Shown piece by piece: positions 4,957 to 5,553 of a stretch of DNA of 5,553 nucleotides. Below the pieces are notes generated by a model, which saw nothing but the letters and a program-made list of their open reading frames with translations, did not search any database and had not been told where the DNA came from. The position numbers were made by a program, and so were the translations under genes. Source of the stretch: an uncultured Collinsella sp. (GTDB taxonomy: Bacteria; Actinomycetota; Coriobacteriia; Coriobacteriales; Coriobacteriaceae); the NCBI GenBank assembly GCA_958372035.1, contig CATXML010000097.1:1-5553 (forward strand). Reading direction: 5' to 3'. Position 1 is the first letter of the stretch; each line of letters begins with the position of its first letter.

Positions 4957-5553
4957 ATGATTAAGAATGAGAACGTCGAGGGCGAGCCCGCCTACGACGA
5001 GACGTATCGCCGCGGCCCCGTGGTCATGCGCGGCCCCATGATTCCTAAGGACAACACCTACGCCAACCTGCTGGCGCCCGAGGAGTCGACTGACTGGCTG
5101 CACGCCGACCCCTGGCGCGTGCTGCGCATTCAGGCAGAGTTTGTCGATGGCTTTGGCGCGCTTGCCGAGCTCGGGCCCGCGGTGACCATCTTCGGCAGCG
5201 CCCGCACGCCCAAGACCGATCCGCTCTACAAGGCGGCGCGCACGGTCGGCCGCAAGATCGCCCAGCGCGGCGTGGCGGTTATCACTGGTGGCGGTCCCGG
5301 CATCATGGAGGCGGCCAACAGGGGAGCGGCGAGTGCCAACGGCAAGTCGGTCGGCTTGGGTATCGAGCTTCCGCACGAGCACGGGCTCAACAAATACGTG
5401 AACCTCGGTATGGACTTCCGCTACTTCTTTGTGCGCAAGACCATGTTCGTCAAATACAGCTCGGGCGCCATCGTGTTTCCCGGTGGTTTTGGTACGCTCG
5501 ACGAGATGTTCGAGGTGCTCACGCTGGTACAGACGCACAAGGTTAAGCGCATG
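4957..5553 (+). CDS. LOG-family Rossmann protein (TIGR00730 type), putative nucleoside-5'-monophosphate phosphoribohydrolase; 3' end outside window
   Basis: The first 199 residues are visible and the frame is open to the window end. An N-terminal extension (1-70) contains RGPVVMRG (19-26) and DWLHADPWRVLRI, as in long actinobacterial LOG-like proteins. The Rossmann core begins at VTIFGSARTP (76-85). The nucleotide-binding motif ITGGGPGIMEAANRGA follows at 109-124, then FFVRKTMF (157-164) and PGGFGTLDE (175-183). By analogy with cytokinin-activating LOG enzymes, Arg160 and Glu183 are the catalytic pair that cleaves the N-glycosidic bond of a nucleoside monophosphate to free base and ribose 5-phosphate. 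In a gut bacterium a purine nucleotide salvage or housekeeping role is more likely than cytokinin production. AGGAG (4947-4951) is 5 bases before the ATG. The old 'lysine decarboxylase' label sometimes applied to this family is misleading. Substrate is unknown. Confidence 0.9.
   Translation, partial: MIKNENVEGEPAYDETYRRGPVVMRGPMIPKDNTYANLLAPEESTDWLHADPWRVLRIQAEFVDGFGALAELGPAVTIFGSARTPKTDPLYKAARTVGRKIAQRGVAVITGGGPGIMEAANRGAASANGKSVGLGIELPHEHGLNKYVNLGMDFRYFFVRKTMFVKYSSGAIVFPGGFGTLDEMFEVLTLVQTHKVKRM

Noticed and set aside
4936..5538. 200-codon minus-strand frame opposite the LOG-family gene
   Set aside because: The plus strand carries clear LOG motifs with a ribosome binding site; the minus frame covers that ribosome binding site and shows none of its own features.

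Overview
The window is GC-rich, with short intergenic gaps full of hairpins. It looks like an actinobacterial gut anaerobe of the Coriobacteriia, most likely Collinsella or a close relative. This is inferred from protein resemblance and base composition; no rRNA or other decisive marker is present.

Layout. Positions 1-304 hold no convincing gene. They start with the right half of a palindromic intergenic repeat, followed by several hairpins, the last of which (208-278) is a good intrinsic terminator for the minus-strand gene. Positions 305-2086 (minus) encode a 593-residue acidic, alanine-rich coiled-coil protein with a single C-terminal membrane segment and no recognised function. A gap of about 295 bp separates it from a divergent plus-strand gene (2381-3181). 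That gene encodes a classical short-chain dehydrogenase/reductase closely resembling bacterial bile-acid 12alpha-hydroxysteroid dehydrogenases. Positions 3182-3606 form a 425-bp gap with a perfect 12-bp hairpin, a complete copy of the palindromic repeat (about 3224-3322), a second compound inverted-repeat element (3380-3520) and the -10 box of tgt. Positions 3607-4746 encode tRNA-guanine transglycosylase. After a structured 210-bp gap, a LOG-family (TIGR00730-type) Rossmann protein starts at 4957 and runs off the window end.

The genes do not form an obvious pathway. The HSDH-like gene appears monocistronic, flanked by a divergent neighbour and a terminator/repeat block. tgt has its own promoter. 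The LOG-family gene has a leader in which a small hairpin covers its Shine-Dalgarno sequence. The most interesting items are the probable bile-acid dehydrogenase, the tail-anchored coiled-coil protein, the two kinds of palindromic intergenic element and the structured LOG leader. I found no CRISPR array, tRNA, rRNA, transposase or clear defence system.
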